Positions 11,205 through 25,484 of a stretch of 64,000 bases of DNA are shown piece after piece. Origin of the DNA: Hypoxylon rubiginosum (lineage: Eukaryota; Ascomycota; Sordariomycetes; Xylariales; Hypoxylaceae); NCBI GenBank assembly GCA_902806565.1, contig CADCXA010000041.1, positions 682,001 to 746,000 on the forward strand, in the 5' to 3' direction. Positions within the stretch are counted from its first letter, which is position 1; each line of letters starts with the position of its first letter. The position numbers were made by a program, and so were the translations under genes. A model generated the notes under the pieces. That model saw only the letters and a list, made by a program, of their open reading frames with translations, did no database searches and had not been told where the DNA came from.

Positions 11205-13210
11205 TCACGCCGTCACGTCGCCAAAAACTGCAGTAGCACTTGCACTTACATTGCTTTGCGGTAGTTGTAAGCTTGGTGTAAGTCCACCTCCATCGGGCAT
11301 CTCTTGCAGCAATTGCGCTGTGGAACTACGTATCAGCATCTCGTCGTACTTTGGCATCTAGAATATGCTTACCTGCTCTCATAGCTAAAGCGTATGTTAA
11401 ACCCATAGGGTGCGCGGATGGCTGGTATGGGAATACGGAACCGTCCACGATTCGTACGTTGCTCGTTCCGTACACCAGCAAATTCGTGTCAACCACACCA
11501 CCCTCTTCCTGTGCTAGCATCGGGTTGCCCCCTGTTAGATGCTCCGACGTGCCAGTCCGCTTCTTCACGACAGAATAGTACTGCTCGAATGGCAGATCAA
11601 AAGGGGGGTCAACCGACGTGATGATATCTCGCATGGGAGTGGTCGTAGCCACTTTGGTCTCCCAGAACTGAGTAGCCTTTGCTAAAAACCACATATCCCA
11701 CTCCACCTCCGTACCATCAATCGTGGCCATAACTCGGTTATAGTTGGGATCAATCGCGGGTGGCGCGAGCGGATCGCTACTGTTGATGTGGACTGTACCT
11801 TGACTGAGTGGTACTAGATTATAGGGGGTGACGTTGGCTACCTGAAATTGCCAGGCCATCTCTATCAGGGGCTCATTTGCAAACCAAAGTTCCTTGAAAA
11901 CGCGTAACTGAGCATTCGGCAGCCCTGGGATACTATTTGTTGAGTTAAGCCACTGAGAAGCTGCGGTGTAGTCTTCGTCGCTTAGCATGTCCCGAGCGCT
12001 TTCAAGTTGGATGTAATTCTGGATGTATTTGTCGCCAGAAAATGTCATGTTTAAATCGAAAGAAATGGGCAAGTAATTCATCATTGGCCTTTGTGAGATA
12101 TTAGATCCTGCTCTGCAAATAGTAGAGTGGTTTACTTACGGGTCTCTTAGGCCAACGCCAACGTTTGTCAAGTTTACTACCGGGTTGATGCCAAGGGGGG
12201 TCAGTATGTCCGGGTCCCCGACACCTGACAGTTCTAAGATTTGCGAAGACTGAATGCACCCGGCACTAAGGATGACCTGTCTGCCATGTACGTGGGAGAT
12301 TGAGTTTGATCTTGATGCTCTGTCGATGTAGCTAAGGCCTGCTGCTGTAGCTTTAGCTGTAGTTGTAACGCTGTGCTTGGCCCTTTTCCATTTAACCACA
12401 GTTACTTGACTGTTTACTTGAACGTGAAGATTTGGCCTTCCTTCTGCTGTGTGATATACGGAACCAGCATAAGACCTAGTATAATTAGAGGGCTCTATGG
12501 CCAGGAGTAAAAATCCACCTCCTACTGCGTTGCCCCCGTTCCGGTCTGTTGGGACTCGGTAGCCGGCATTCAAGAGTCGGGTTGAGGAACTGGGGAAATA
12601 AGCTAAACACGCTCCGCTGGAAAACGGATTGAATGTAGCCATTACCGCCGTGGTCGCCCGGATTATACATAAAATCTTGTGACGTATTCGCTGGTGGGCC
12701 GTATATTGTTTCAGACTGTCTGTACGCTGTGGAAAGGGTCTCCCAATTCCAACCCGTAAGATTAAGGAGGCTTTCCCATATGTCTAGTTGTACCCTACTG
12801 TCTGTGTTATGAATCATCCAGTTCATCGCAGATGTGCCGCCAAGTGTCTTCCCTCTAGGCACGGGTTGAGCTCCCATAGTACCATTGTCATCTAGGCCAG
12901 GCTGTGGTAAAGTCCAAAACTGCCAGTCGTACTGCGTATGTTGAATTGTTCCTATAGGTGCGTGAGAAATAGCGCCATGCATATCTGAAGCAAGCATACC
13001 TCTCCGTTCGGGATTTGTGATATTACTTTCATAGCTGCCGTCTGCCCCTGCCTCGAGGACACAAACCGTAATGTTGGGGTTTTCAGAGAGTATAACGGCC
13101 AGAAGTAATCCTGCTGTCCCCGCGCCAGCTATCACGTAGTCGTAGGTGGTTGAGTTCCGAGCAACGGTAAGGGTCACTATGCACAGCAATACGAGTCCGC
13201 TAATCGTCAT
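11205..13210 (-). CDS. Secreted GMC (glucose-methanol-choline) oxidoreductase with apparent frameshift
   Basis: Exons read 13210-12140, 12088-11373 and 11317-11205, with GT-AG introns of 51 and 55 nt. The N terminus (MTISGLVLLCIVTLTVA) is a signal peptide. It is followed by the FAD-binding GAGTAG motif near residue 30, then GKTLGGTSAMNWM, GRQVILSAGCIQSSQILELSGVG and the C-terminal active-site block DGSVFPYQPSAHPMG with the catalytic His. The last exon supplies the usual terminal helix (AAQLLQEMPDGG), so the frame should not be read through the last intron. It belongs with flavin oxidases/dehydrogenases of the AA3/glucose-dehydrogenase type; the substrate is unknown. Exon 1 is one base too long: the reading frame changes near 12568, between FPQFLNPTLE and GYRVPTDRN. 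The product is therefore truncated unless this is a sequence error or a 43-nt intron (12603-12645) is spliced. Confidence 0.85.
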
Positions 13211-13860
13211 GTTGTTGAGGTAGGTCACTAGCTCAAAGGTCAATATGAAACGTGGAAAGGGATAAACGTAGATTGTCCAGCACTCGAGACAATCAAGACA
13301 GCTATGAAAGCTCACAAATGAAAATAGATATCCAAGGGTACAGTCGACATGAAGTCTGTATATACGAGATAACAGACATAGTTAAGTTGCCTAGGAGGCT
13401 GATGACGACACCCCTATTAATAATCAATACCTACGTATATCTTAGTCAACGACTTGGATGCCTGAACCCTGACGATCGTGGAAGTATGAACGCAAGATCA
13501 GGTATCCTGGCCCAGAGCCCAAAACAATCACATGCACCATATGAGACCCGTGTCGTGTGTCTGTACATGCACTGGGACCTCCTCATGTAGCTTATAATAC
13601 ACCCTGAGCACACCTAGTGTGGTATTTGGTGTGAGAGAAATCTAAATGAGGAAATATGTGGAGAAACCCAGAGCATCACCAGCTGCAAATTTGTAGACAA
13701 GTGAGGATGTCGCCAACCTCGTCGTCGCCACATTCGCATAATGCGGCTAGGTACTAACGTGGCATATTAGTAAGCTTATACACCTATAAAACACCTGTTT
13801 TATCCGAGCTATTCTGGCTCGACAAAGCTTTTAAAAACAACTTTGTTTTTTCTTAAGGAG
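13211..13860. other. Promoter side of the GMC gene and border of the AT-rich block
   Basis: About 650 bp of ordinary base composition with no supportable gene. Composition drops abruptly to almost pure A/T after about 13860. A short element at 13821-13840 resembles, inverted, one at the far edge of the block. Confidence 0.5.
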
Positions 13861-14140
13861 TTAGTATTGTTTTTTTTTTAATATTTTTTTTTATTTATTT
13901 TTTTAACCTAGTTATTTTAACCATTATAATTAAATTATTAATATAACTATTAATATTATTTATTAATATTAATAAATAAATTAAAAACTTTATATATTAA
14001 ATTTTATAATTATTTAATTAATTATATAATAAATAAAATAATATAATTATATATATTTTTATAATAATTTTATCGTGTAATATATATAATTAATAATATA
14101 TAAATAATTATTTTATAAGTTTTATATAATATAATAAAAA

Positions 14141-14330
14141 TTATTATTATAAAATTTTAAATTAATTTTTAAAAAAAAATAATATAATTTATTATTATAA
14201 AAACTTTAAAAACTAATTAATTATTTTTAACTTAAAAATTTATTTATATATAAACTATATAATTAAAATTAAATTATTTTTTAATTAAGTTTTTTTAAAC
14301 TTATTTTAAATGTTTTTAAATATTTTATAT
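14141..14330 (+). repeat. Long direct repeat, left copy (pair with 38352-38548)
   Basis: About 190 bp matching the sequence at the right edge of the block in the same orientation, for example through the shared aatttatttatatataaa and attttttaattaa segments. Differences include ctaattaatta versus ttaactagtta and aagtttttttaaac versus aaacttttttaagt. Confidence 0.8.
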
Positions 14331-17300
14331 ATAATTAAATATTTTTTTTAAATTATTTAATTTAAAATTAAATTTAATATTATAATTTTAATTTTATAAT
14401 TTTAATTATTTTTTTTTAAAATTATATTTACAAATTTTTTTTCTTAATATAAATTTTTAACTTATTATAATAAAAGTTTTAAATTTTTTTATATTAGTTT
14501 TTTATATTTTATATTAAGTTATTTTTAAATATAATAAATATTTTATTAATTATAATTACTAGTTTTTAAATATATTTTAAAAATTAATTTTATAGTTTAT
14601 TTAAAATTTTATTTATTATTTTTAAATTATTTTTTATTTAATTTATTAAAATTAATAACTTATTTTTAATTATTTAAAATATAGTTTTTTAATTTTTATA
14701 AATAAATTATATTAATTAGCTTTTTTTTTTAATAAATTTAAACTTATTAAAACTTATATTAATTTTATTATTTTAATTTTTATTATTTTTAAGATTTTAT
14801 TAAAATAATTTATATTTATTCTTTATAAATTTATTAATTTTAATAATTATTTTTTTAAATAATATTATTAAACTTTAATTTTTATTTATATTTTAATTAA
14901 TATTAACTTATATTATTTATTATAATAATTTAAACTTTTTATTTTTAATTTTTTAATTTTTATTAGTTTTATAAATGTTAATAATATTAGGTTTTTATTA
15001 TATAAATTTAGTTTTTTTATTTTTAAATTTAATTAACTTATTTATTATTTTCTTAATATAATTTAATAATTATTAATTTATAATTATTAAATTTTATTTT
15101 TTTTTATTTTTTAGTTACTTTTTATAAATATTTTAATATTTAAAAATAATAATAATTTTTAAAGTTTAAATTAATATTATTAATATTTTATTTAAATATA
15201 TTGTTTTTTATAATAATATAAAAAATATTAGTTTTTTTAAATTATTTATACACTTTTATTTTTAAAAAAAAATATTTTATAATATATATTCGTATTTATA
15301 TTTTTTAAGTTACTTTTAAAATATTATATATATATTATATTTAATATATTATATTATTTTAACTATTATAATTAAAAATAATTAATTATTTATTAACTTA
15401 ATAATTAATTATAAAAAACCTTATAACTTTAACATTTTTTATTTAAAATTAAAAAAATTAATTTTAATTTTAATTTAATTTTTAATAATTTAAATATATT
15501 TAAAATCTAATTAAATTAATATTTTTATAATATATTATTATTTATATATTTTAATTTTAATAAATTTATTTTAATGTTTATATAAAAATTTAATATTAAT
15601 TAACATTTTTATAAATAATTTTAATTAATATTCGTATATATAATAATTATTATTAAATAAAAGTTAATTTATTTTAATTTTAATATATATTATTATTTTT
15701 ATAAATAATTAATAGCTTTTAAATATTAAATATTTCTCGCTTTTATTTAATTAAAGTTACGAAATTACCTTATTTTTTAGTTTAATTTAAAGTTATTTAT
15801 TATTTAATTTAATAACTTTTTATTTAACGGATTTAAAAATATAATAAATACGGTTAAAGTTTATTTTTTTTTAAATAATAATAAACTTTATTAAATATAT
15901 TAAAATTTGTTTTTATAATACGTTTTAATTTTATTATAATATTTTATTAACATTAAAATTAATAGATTTTATATTATTAAATAAGTTATTTTACTTGTTA
16001 TTATTTAATTAACTAATATTTATTAAATTAAAATTAATAAAGTTAAGTTTTTTTATAATTAAATTATTTAAATCTTTTATATTTTTTTTATTATTTATAT
16101 TTTTTATAATTTATAAAACTTTTTTTTTATTTAATATATATTAATTTCTATTATTATTAATTAATTTAAAATTTACTATATTTAAAATCTTCTTATTAAT
16201 TTTATTAATTATTTTAATAATATAAACTATTATTTTATTTTATTTTATTTAATAATATTTTTATTTAACTTTTAATTTTTTATAATTTTTTAAATATTTA
16301 CACTTTTATTTTAATTTTATATTTAGGATTTTATTTTTATTCACTATATTATTAATATTTAAAGATTTATTTAAATATGTTTATTATTAATAATATATTT
16401 ATTATAAAATAATATTAATAAAATTATATTAAAAACATTAAAAATAATATTTATTTTATATATTTTAATTTTATAATAATGTTTATTATTTTAATTTTAA
16501 CTATAAATAAATTAAGTAACTTTTTTAATTAAATTTAATATAAAAAGTGTTTAATTTAATATTAAAAATATTTTAATTACTTTTTTAATTTAAAAATAAA
16601 TGCTAAAAATACTTAATTTTAATAAAAATATATATTTTTAATAACTTTTTTATTTATAAAAATAGTTATAATTTAATAAGTTTATTATAAAAAAATGTTT
16701 ATAAATTATTTAATAGTTTTTTAAAAATTAATTTTTATATATAAAATAAATAAAATATTATTAATAACTAGTGTATTTTTTTTATTAAATTTTTTTTTTA
16801 TTAAAATTATTATTTAAAAAAAGCTTATTTTATTATTTATATTTTTAATATTTCTTTTTCTTTTTAACTTTAATTTTTTTCTAAGTAATATTTATAAAAA
16901 AAAAGTTTTTTAATTATTATATTTTTTTAATTATTTAACTAATAATATTATTAAATTATTTTTTTTATTTTTTTATAAATCCTAAGGATTTTTAAAGTAA
17001 CTACCTTTTTTTATTATTAATTAAAAAGGTTTTATATTAATTTTAAAATTATTAATTTTAAATTTAACTTAATTAATAAGTTGTTTTATTAGTTTAAATA
17101 ACTAGGTTTTTTTTATTTAATTTTATATTTTACTGAATTTTAAATAAATGGTTTTAAGTTATTAATATAAACTTTTTATAAATATTTTTAAATAATAAGA
17201 TTTATTATATATATTAATATTTTTAATATAATTTTAATTATTTTTTATAATTTTTATTATATAAATATTATTTTTTTTATTTATTAATTATTATAAAATA

Positions 17301-17752
17301 TTAATGAAAAGCCGGTTTTTTTAAATTATTAAATTTTATAATTTTAATTTTTTATATATTATTAAACTTAATACTTAATTTAATAAAAATTAATTAACTT
17401 TTTTATGTTTTTTTTTTTTTTTTTATTATATTTATTTATATTTTATTATATATTTCCTTTTTTTATTTATTTTAATTTTTTTTTAAATCGGTTTATTTAT
17501 TAAAAGTTTTAGTTTATTTATTTTTTTAATTATTTAAATCGGTTTAATTTATTATTTAAATATAATTTAAATAAATATTATATTTATTTTTTTTATTTTT
17601 TTTTTATTAATTTAATATATTATTATTAAAATTTATTTTAATTATTAATTTAGATTTTTATAGTTATTTATTAATATTTATTTATATAATTAAGTTATAA
17701 ATAATTTTATAAGTTATTTAATAAATTTATAATTTTATAAAATATATATTAT

Positions 17753-18030
17753 AATAAAGCTTTATTTTTATACTAGTGATTTTTAATTTAAATAGTAATT
17801 ATATTATTATTTATTTTAAATTATATTTAACTTAAAAAATAACTTAAAAAACGTCTTAATCGGCGTATTTAAAATATTTTATAAAAAAGTATATATTTTT
17901 ATAATATATAGTTATTTAGTTATATAAAAGGTTTTATAAGCTTTTTTAAAAAAAAAAATAAAAAGAATTTAATTATAAGGTAGTTATATAACTTTTTATA
18001 GAATATTAATCGCCACATTTTATTATAATC
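17753..18030 (+). repeat. 280-bp direct repeat, copy 1 (pair with 31162-31441)
   Basis: It starts at taataaagcttt and ends near cgccacattttattataat. It matches the later copy over about 280 bp in the same orientation, with mostly C/T and G/A differences (cgtcttaatcggcg versus cgttttaattaata). Possibly an LTR or another transposon end. Confidence 0.85.
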
Positions 18031-21000
18031 TTTTTTTAGATTTAAATAAGGTTTTATTTTAATTTAAATTTATAAAAAAAAACCTTTTATTTACTTCTTT
18101 TTATATTAAGTTAATTAGTTTATTTTAAAACTTTTTTTATAAGTTATATTATAAGTTTATTTTTATTATTTAACTTTATAAAATTACTGGTTTTTTTTTA
18201 TTTTTTAATTAATATAAAATATACTTTTTTTATAAATAACTTTTTAATTTTAAGTGATTTATTAATTATATTAATTAAAATAATATATTAGTTTTAACTT
18301 ATTTAATTATAAAAATTAATAAGTTATAATTTATTTATTATAATTTTTTATATATTAGTTACTTATTTATTAATTAATATAAATAATTTTTATTTATATT
18401 TAACTTTTTAAATTAAATTTATTTAAAAAACTAAATTATAATTAAAATTTAATAAATATTTATATTGTTTTTTAAAATTTATTTTATTTTTAAAAAAATA
18501 TTAGGTTTTAGTTTTTTATATAGTTTTATTAAAAGTAATTATAATAATAATGTTTTTTTTTAGGTTACTTTTAAATTTTTTTTTTTTTTTTTTTATAAAC
18601 TTAAAATTTAAAAAGTTATTTTTAACGTTTTTAATTATATTAATTACTATAAATTATAATTTTATTAAGTTTATTTTAAATATAAAATTATATATTAATT
18701 TAATTAATATTATAAACTGTTTAATAAATAAAAGTTTTTTAATAGTTATTTTAATTTCGGTGTATTTAAATGTTATTTTTATAAAAATATTTAAAACTAA
18801 GGTTTAATTAAAATCCTTATTTTTTAGTAATTAAAATAAAATAGTTGGTTTTTTAAATAATAAATAAAAAATATATGTTATTTAATAATTATATATTTAT
18901 TTATTATTTTAAAAGATAATTTAAATTTAATATAAGTGTTTAAAACTTTTAATTATTATTTTTTATTTATTATTATTATATATTTTATTTAAGTTTATAA
19001 ATAATATTTATATTTTAATAAAAAAAAAACTTATTTTATTTATAAAAATGTTAAAAATATATACTTATTTTTTTATTATATTAATTAGTATTATATAAAA
19101 ATAAAAGGTTATATAATTATTAAAATTTTTATTTAATATTATAAAATTATAATAAGTTATTAAAAAAATAAATCGTAGGTTATATTATTTAATTAAAATA
19201 AATATAATGTTATTAAAATTATTTATTTTATAGTTTTTTAAAACTTATAATATTTTAATTTTATAAATTAGTTTAATAAGTAATATATTTTTTATAATAA
19301 GTAATTAAAGTTTTTTAATTTTTAATAATTTATTATATTTTTTGTTTTTATATAAAATTAAGAAGTTTATAATTATAAATATAAGTTTTTTATATTAAAA
19401 TTTAAAGTTTATTTTTAATGAAAATAAAATGCTTTATAATATAACTATAATATATAAATTTAATTTTAGTTAAATAAAAAAAAAACGTTATTATTATAAG
19501 TTTTAAAAGCTTTAATTAATATTTTTATTAATTAATAATATTATTAATATAATAAATATCTTTTAAAAAATTTATAATATTAATAAATATTATTTTTATT
19601 TTTTTATATGTTATTATTATAATTATAAAGTATTATAATTTTAAGTTTTTTAAAAGAAAAAAACAAAGAATATAAAATAAATTATATTAATTAAAATAAA
19701 AAAAAAAATATTAAATATCTTTTATATTTATATAATTTTATATAAGTATTTTATTAAATAACTTATTATATAAATAAATGTTTATTAATTTTAATTATAA
19801 ACTAATAAAATATTAATATAATATATAAATTAGTTTTTAATTAGCGGTACTTGTTTTTTTTAAGGTAATAAAAAGCTAAAAATTTTATAATAGTTTTTAT
19901 TTTTTATATTTTCTTTTTTTTTAAATTTTTTAGTTTTTTTAAAATACCTTAAATTATTTTTTAAAATAATAGAAAATATTTAAGTTATAGTGATTATATT
20001 TATTTTTATTTATTTAAAAAAATTTAAAAAATTTAATAATAATAATAATATTATAAAGTTTATTATTATATAATATATTTAAAAACGTTATAAAAATTTT
20101 AAGCTTAATATATTATTTTTATTATTATTTTCTAACTTTAATAATATTATTTTTATATTTAAATATATGTTTTAAAAAAAGTTTAATATAAGTATTAAAG
20201 TTTATTTTTAAGTTTAAAATGTTTTTATAAATATATTATTTATTTTCTATAATTATAATTTTAATTTGTTTTTTTAAAGCTAGTTTAATATTAAGTTTTT
20301 ATTAAAGTTATTTAAAAGATTATATTTTATTATAAATAAAATATATTATAATTAGTTTTTTTAAAATTTTAATATTTAAATTAATATTTAATAAATAAGT
20401 TAAATTTTTAATATTATATTTATTTTTAGTTAAATATTACTTTTAATATATAAATAATTATAAGTAAATAAATAGTTTATTATTTTTAATTAAGTTATTT
20501 TAAATATAAAAATTAATTTTAAATTTATATTATAACTTTTATTAATTAAGATAAATTCCAGGTTAAAAAAATTATTATAATTTATATTTTTTTAAGTTGT
20601 TAATTTTTATAGCTTTTTAAGATTTTATATAATAATAAAACTTTTAATTTTATTATTTTTATTATTTTTAATAAATAACCTAATAAATTTTTAGTTAAAA
20701 TTTTTATTTTTAATTTCTAGGTTTTATATTAATAATAAGTATTTATAAGTTAATAAAACTTAATAATTTTATAAAAAAGCTTAGTTAATATAGTTTATTA
20801 AATAATTTATAATATAAATTTTTATATATTTAATGGTTTTATTATTAACTGGTATATTTTTTAAAAAATATTTAATAAAAGTTTTTAATAAGTAGCTAGT
20901 TTTTTATAAAATTATTATTTTTTTTTAAATAGTTATTTTTAAAATAATCGTTATTTTTATTTATTAATATTAAATATATAGGTTTTTTAAATAATTATTT

Positions 21001-23950
21001 TAATAAGTTTATATAAAATAGTTACTGTGTTTTTAGTTTTTTTATTTAAATATATAATTTTTTAAATAAAATAGTTTATTAATATTATTAATATTATATA
21101 AAAGTGTTTAATTTTATTAATTATATTAAAATATGGTTTTTTTTTAGTTATAAGTTTATTTTTAATATTATAAAAAGGTTTTATAGTATTTATATTATTT
21201 TAATGTTTAATAAAAAATGTAAATTTTAAAATTATTAATTTAGGAATTTTTAAGTTTAAAAATATTAAGATTTTTTTTTAATTAAGAATTTTATATTAAA
21301 AAATTTATTAATTTAGTTTTAATGGTTTAATATTAAGATTTTAAATTAAGTAAAATAAAAAATAAAACTTTTATATTAAATATTATATTTTTTTATTTTA
21401 TTAGTAAAATTAGTTTAATTTTAAGGTAAATAAAAAATAAAATAAAAGTTAAATAAATAAATTAACTTTAAATAATAAAAATTTAAAGTTTATAAAAAAA
21501 AAAATAAATAAAATATTTTAAGTAAGGTTTTTTAGTTATATATTAATTATATATTATATATTTATTAATTTTTAGTTATAATATTAAATATAAACGTGGT
21601 TATTTTCTTTTATTTTTTTAGGTTAATAATTATTTTACTTTTATATTAATTAATATAATTTAAAGTTAATAAATATTTTAAGGTTTAATATAATAACGTA
21701 TTTTTTTTTTATTTTTTTAAAAAGATGAATTTTAATTTATTATAATTAAAAGGTTTTATTTTTAAAAATAATTTTAATAATTTATTATTTTATTTTATTA
21801 TTAATTAAAATGTATTTATTTTAATATAAATTATTTTAATAAGTTTTTATATTATTATTTTTAATAGTTAAATTTATTGTTTTTTAATTTATAAAATAAT
21901 TAAACGTTTTAATATTTTTTTTTTATTATAAAAAATATTATTTTTATTTTAATTAAATTATTTATTATCTAGTTTTATAGTTTAAAAGTTATTAAAAAAA
22001 TTATTAAATCTTTAATATTTTTATTTATTTTTTATAAAAAGTTTAAATTGGTTTTTTAAAAATATAAATTTTAAGATAATATTATTTAATTTATAAATAT
22101 TATATTTACTTTTTTTATAAACCTAATTAATTAAATAAAATCCTAACTAATTATAATAAAACTTATTTTTATTTAAAATATTAATATAATAAAAAATATT
22201 AAATAAAAATATAAAATTATTTTTTTATAATATTATATTTTTAGTTTATTTTATTTATTTTTTATTTTTTTATTTAATTACCTTTTTTTTTTTTTTTATA
22301 AAAATAATAATTAATTTTTAAAAGGTTTTTTTTTTTTTTTATAAAAATTTTATTTAAATTATTAAAAACTTTTTATAATTTTTTATTTTATTTTATTTAA
22401 ATATTTACCATGTAAAAATTATAATTTTAATAGGTATTATAATTTTTTATTTATATATAGTTTTATATAAAAAAACTTTATTAAGTTTAATTAACATTTA
22501 ATTAATTTAAATAATTTTAAATAAACGTAATATTTAGTTTTTATTATTTTTATTTAAAGTTTAAAAAAAATTTTTAATAATTTTTTTATAATTAACTTTT
22601 ACTTGGTTTTATATTTTAAAATAATAAGGAAAGTTTATTTTTTTTTTTATCCTTATTTTTAAATAAACGTTTTTAAAAACCTTTTTAAATTTCAAGCCTT
22701 TATTATATTTTATTAATAAAAAAGTTTTATAGTTAAAAATAAATTTTTTTTAAATAAAGTTAATTATAATTTTTATTTTAATATTAAAAATAACTTTTAT
22801 TTTAAATTAATTATTAATTTTTTTTTTTACTTTTATAATAACTTTTTTTTTTTAATTATAAAATATATATTATATATTAATAATTTATATAATAAAAAAA
22901 CCATTTAATTTATTATATAAATTTAACTTATAAAACTTAATAATTTAAAACTTTTAACAGTTAAAATATATAAAAATAATTTAAATTATATTTAAATTTA
23001 TTTTTTTCTAATAATATATATTTTTTATTTTATTAATTATAAAATTATATATTTTATAACTATATTTGGTATAATTTTTCTAAATAATTAATTTTTTTTA
23101 TAAAAATAAATTAATAATTTATTATTAATAGAACTTTTTTTTAGGTTTTTTTTATAAAATATTTTTAGTTATTATATATTAAAATATTTTATTTTAAAAT
23201 TTTATTTTAATATATTATTTTTTTATTATTTTTTTATTTTTTAAGTAAAAAAAGTAAATAAAAATATTTAAATATTTTATAATTTTTTAATAATTATAAT
23301 AAAAAATACTTAATATTAAAAAAAGCTGGAAAAATTAAAATAATTTAAATAAAATAAATTTAATTATTAATATATTTATTAATATTACTTTTTTATTTAT
23401 TATTTTTTTTATTTAAAGAATCTTTTTTTTTATAAAATAAAAAGTTGGTTATTATATTAAATTTATTAAATATATATTTAATCTTAAAATTAAATAATTT
23501 AATATAAATAATCTATTAAATTAATTTTATTTTTAATAGATTTATAAATTTATTATTTAATTAAATAATTAGTGTTTTTATATTTATTTATAATAAAAAA
23601 TAAATATTATAAAAATAAATTTATAACTAATAAAAAAACTTTATAATAATTAACACTTTAAGTTTTAAAATATTATAATTCTTTTTTATTTTACGTTATA
23701 TATTTAACTTATATTTTAAAAAATAAAAAATATTTTAATTATTAAGTTATTTTAATATATAGTTTTAATTATTTTTTAAAACATTTATTTATAAGATAAT
23801 TAACTTTTTATAAATATAGTTAAAATTAATAAAATATAAAATATTATTTAATATATTTTTTAATATTTATATAGTTTATTTTTAATTTTTTATTTATTTT
23901 TATAAAATATTCTTTTAAAACAGTTTTATTAAAAACTTAATAATTAAAAT

Positions 23951-24210
23951 ATTATAATAAAATTAAAATACTAAGATATTAAAATATCACGTGATATTTT
24001 AAGTTATATATAACTTAAACTTATTATATAATTTACTTAAATATTATATTAAGATAATTTTTTCTTAAATATTACTTTTATTATATATAATATTTTAATA
24101 TTAATTAAATATTTATATTAATTAATATATTTTTAATATATTTTTTATATTTATTATTACTTATAATACTTTTTAATTATAAGATATTAAAACTATATTT
24201 TATTATAATT
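23951..24210 (+). repeat. LTR-like direct repeat, left copy
   Basis: It shares with 25227-25484 the run from ttataataaaatta through agttatatataacttaaac and ttaatattaattaaatat to attaaaactatattttatta. It contains a perfect 20-bp palindrome at 23981-24000. Confidence 0.85.
23981..24000. other. Perfect 20-bp palindrome with CACGTG core
   Basis: AAAATATCACGTGATATTTT reads the same on both strands. In the other repeat copy the core is changed to TATATA by four transitions (two C to T, two G to A). Confidence 0.9.
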
Positions 24211-24543
24211 AACACTTAATTTAAATTTAAATCTATATAACTATAATTTTAAAAAAATTATTTATATTTACCTTACACTTATTTTAATTAATATAATAGT
24301 TTATTATTATATTAATTAAAATAAATTTTATAAACTTTTAAATATAAAAGTTTTAAAGCTTTTTATTCTTTTTTATTATTTTTTTCTTATTATATTAAAA
24401 CCTATATATTAAAAAATCTTTTAATACTTATAAATAAAATTACTTATAATATTTATTAATTAAATTAATATAATATTAATTAATTTATATATAATATTAT
24501 TAATTATAAATAATATTTACTAATTATATAAAATACTAATTAT

Positions 24544-24628
24544 AAAATATTAAGTAAAATATTAAGTAAAATACCAAGTAAAATATTAAATAAAATACCA
24601 AGTAAAATACTAATTATAAAATACCAAT
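24544..24628 (+). repeat. Short tandem array of aagtaaaatacc-like units
   Basis: Roughly 12-bp units (aagtaaaatacc / aagtaaaatatt) repeat with small changes; a second short run lies near 24728-24755. Both lie between the LTR-like repeats. Confidence 0.75.
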
Positions 24629-24993
24629 TAATTAAAACTTATAAAATCCTAGCCTTAATTATATAAAATCCTAATTATTAAAATATTAATTATAAAAATA
24701 CTAAATACTTAAAATATTATATAAAATAAAATACCAAGTAAAATATTAAGTAAAAATTAAATATAAAATAACAGTTTTAAAACTTAAAAAACCCCGTATA
24801 ATTATTTTTTTAAGTTTAAATTTATAAGTCTAAGTTTATAAATTTAAATCCAAGTTTAAGTTTAAATTTAAATTTAAATTAAATCAAGTTAAGTTTTAGG
24901 TATTAAAATTTCAAGGTTTTAAAGTTTTAAAAAAAGAATTTAAAATAATATTAAGTTAATTAAAATATTAATTACATATAAAAAAATATAAAT

Positions 24994-25080
24994 ATTAAAT
25001 ATAAAAAGGAAAGTTATAAAATATTAAATATAAAAAGGAAAGTTATAAAATATTAAATATAAAAAAAAAAGCTATAAAAA
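24994..25080 (+). repeat. 29-bp tandem repeat, three copies
   Basis: A 29-bp unit beginning attaaatataaaaaggaaag occurs at 24994, 25023 and 25052. The first two are identical; the third has the two G of aagg replaced by A and one T replaced by C. Confidence 0.85.
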
Positions 25081-25226
25081 AACCGCTAATATATATATCT
25101 TAAAAATTTTTTTTTTTAAAACTCATTTAAATTTAACAATCGTAAATTTAATTATATATTTATTTATTTATTTATTTGTTTTATATAACTTTAATTTAAT
25201 AAATTTATTATTATTATAAAAAAAAG

Positions 25227-25484
25227 TTATAATAAAATTAAAATATTAAAATATTAAGATATTATATAATATTTTAAGTTATATATAACTTAAACTTACT
25301 ATATAACTTATTTAAATATTACATTAAAATAGCTTTTTTTTAAATATTATTTTTATTATATATAATATTTTAATATTAATTAAATATTTATATTAATTAA
25401 TATATTTTTAATATATTTTTTATATTTATTATTATTTATAATACCTTTTAATTATAAAATATTAAAACTATATTTTATTATAAT
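25227..25484 (+). repeat. LTR-like direct repeat, right copy
   Basis: The partner of 23951-24210, in the same orientation and nearly the same length. Confidence 0.85.

Larger units (their letters stand above)
23951..25484. mobile_element. LTR-like element: 260-bp direct repeats around about 1 kb
   Basis: Two 260-bp direct repeats (23951-24210 and 25227-25484) flank about 1 kb made largely of short tandem repeats. The geometry fits a small non-autonomous LTR retrotransposon (TRIM-like) or a deleted one. RIP would have turned the usual TG...CA ends into TA, so ends cannot be proven, and no primer-binding site or coding remnant was recognised. Confidence 0.6.

Noticed and set aside
13252..13590. 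112-residue plus frame next to the GMC start
   Set aside because: Covers the GMC promoter; no recognisable motif.
18550..18807. 85-residue open frame inside the first AT block
   Set aside because: Composition is almost only Phe/Leu/Ile/Asn/Lys, as expected from chance in A/T DNA; no motif.
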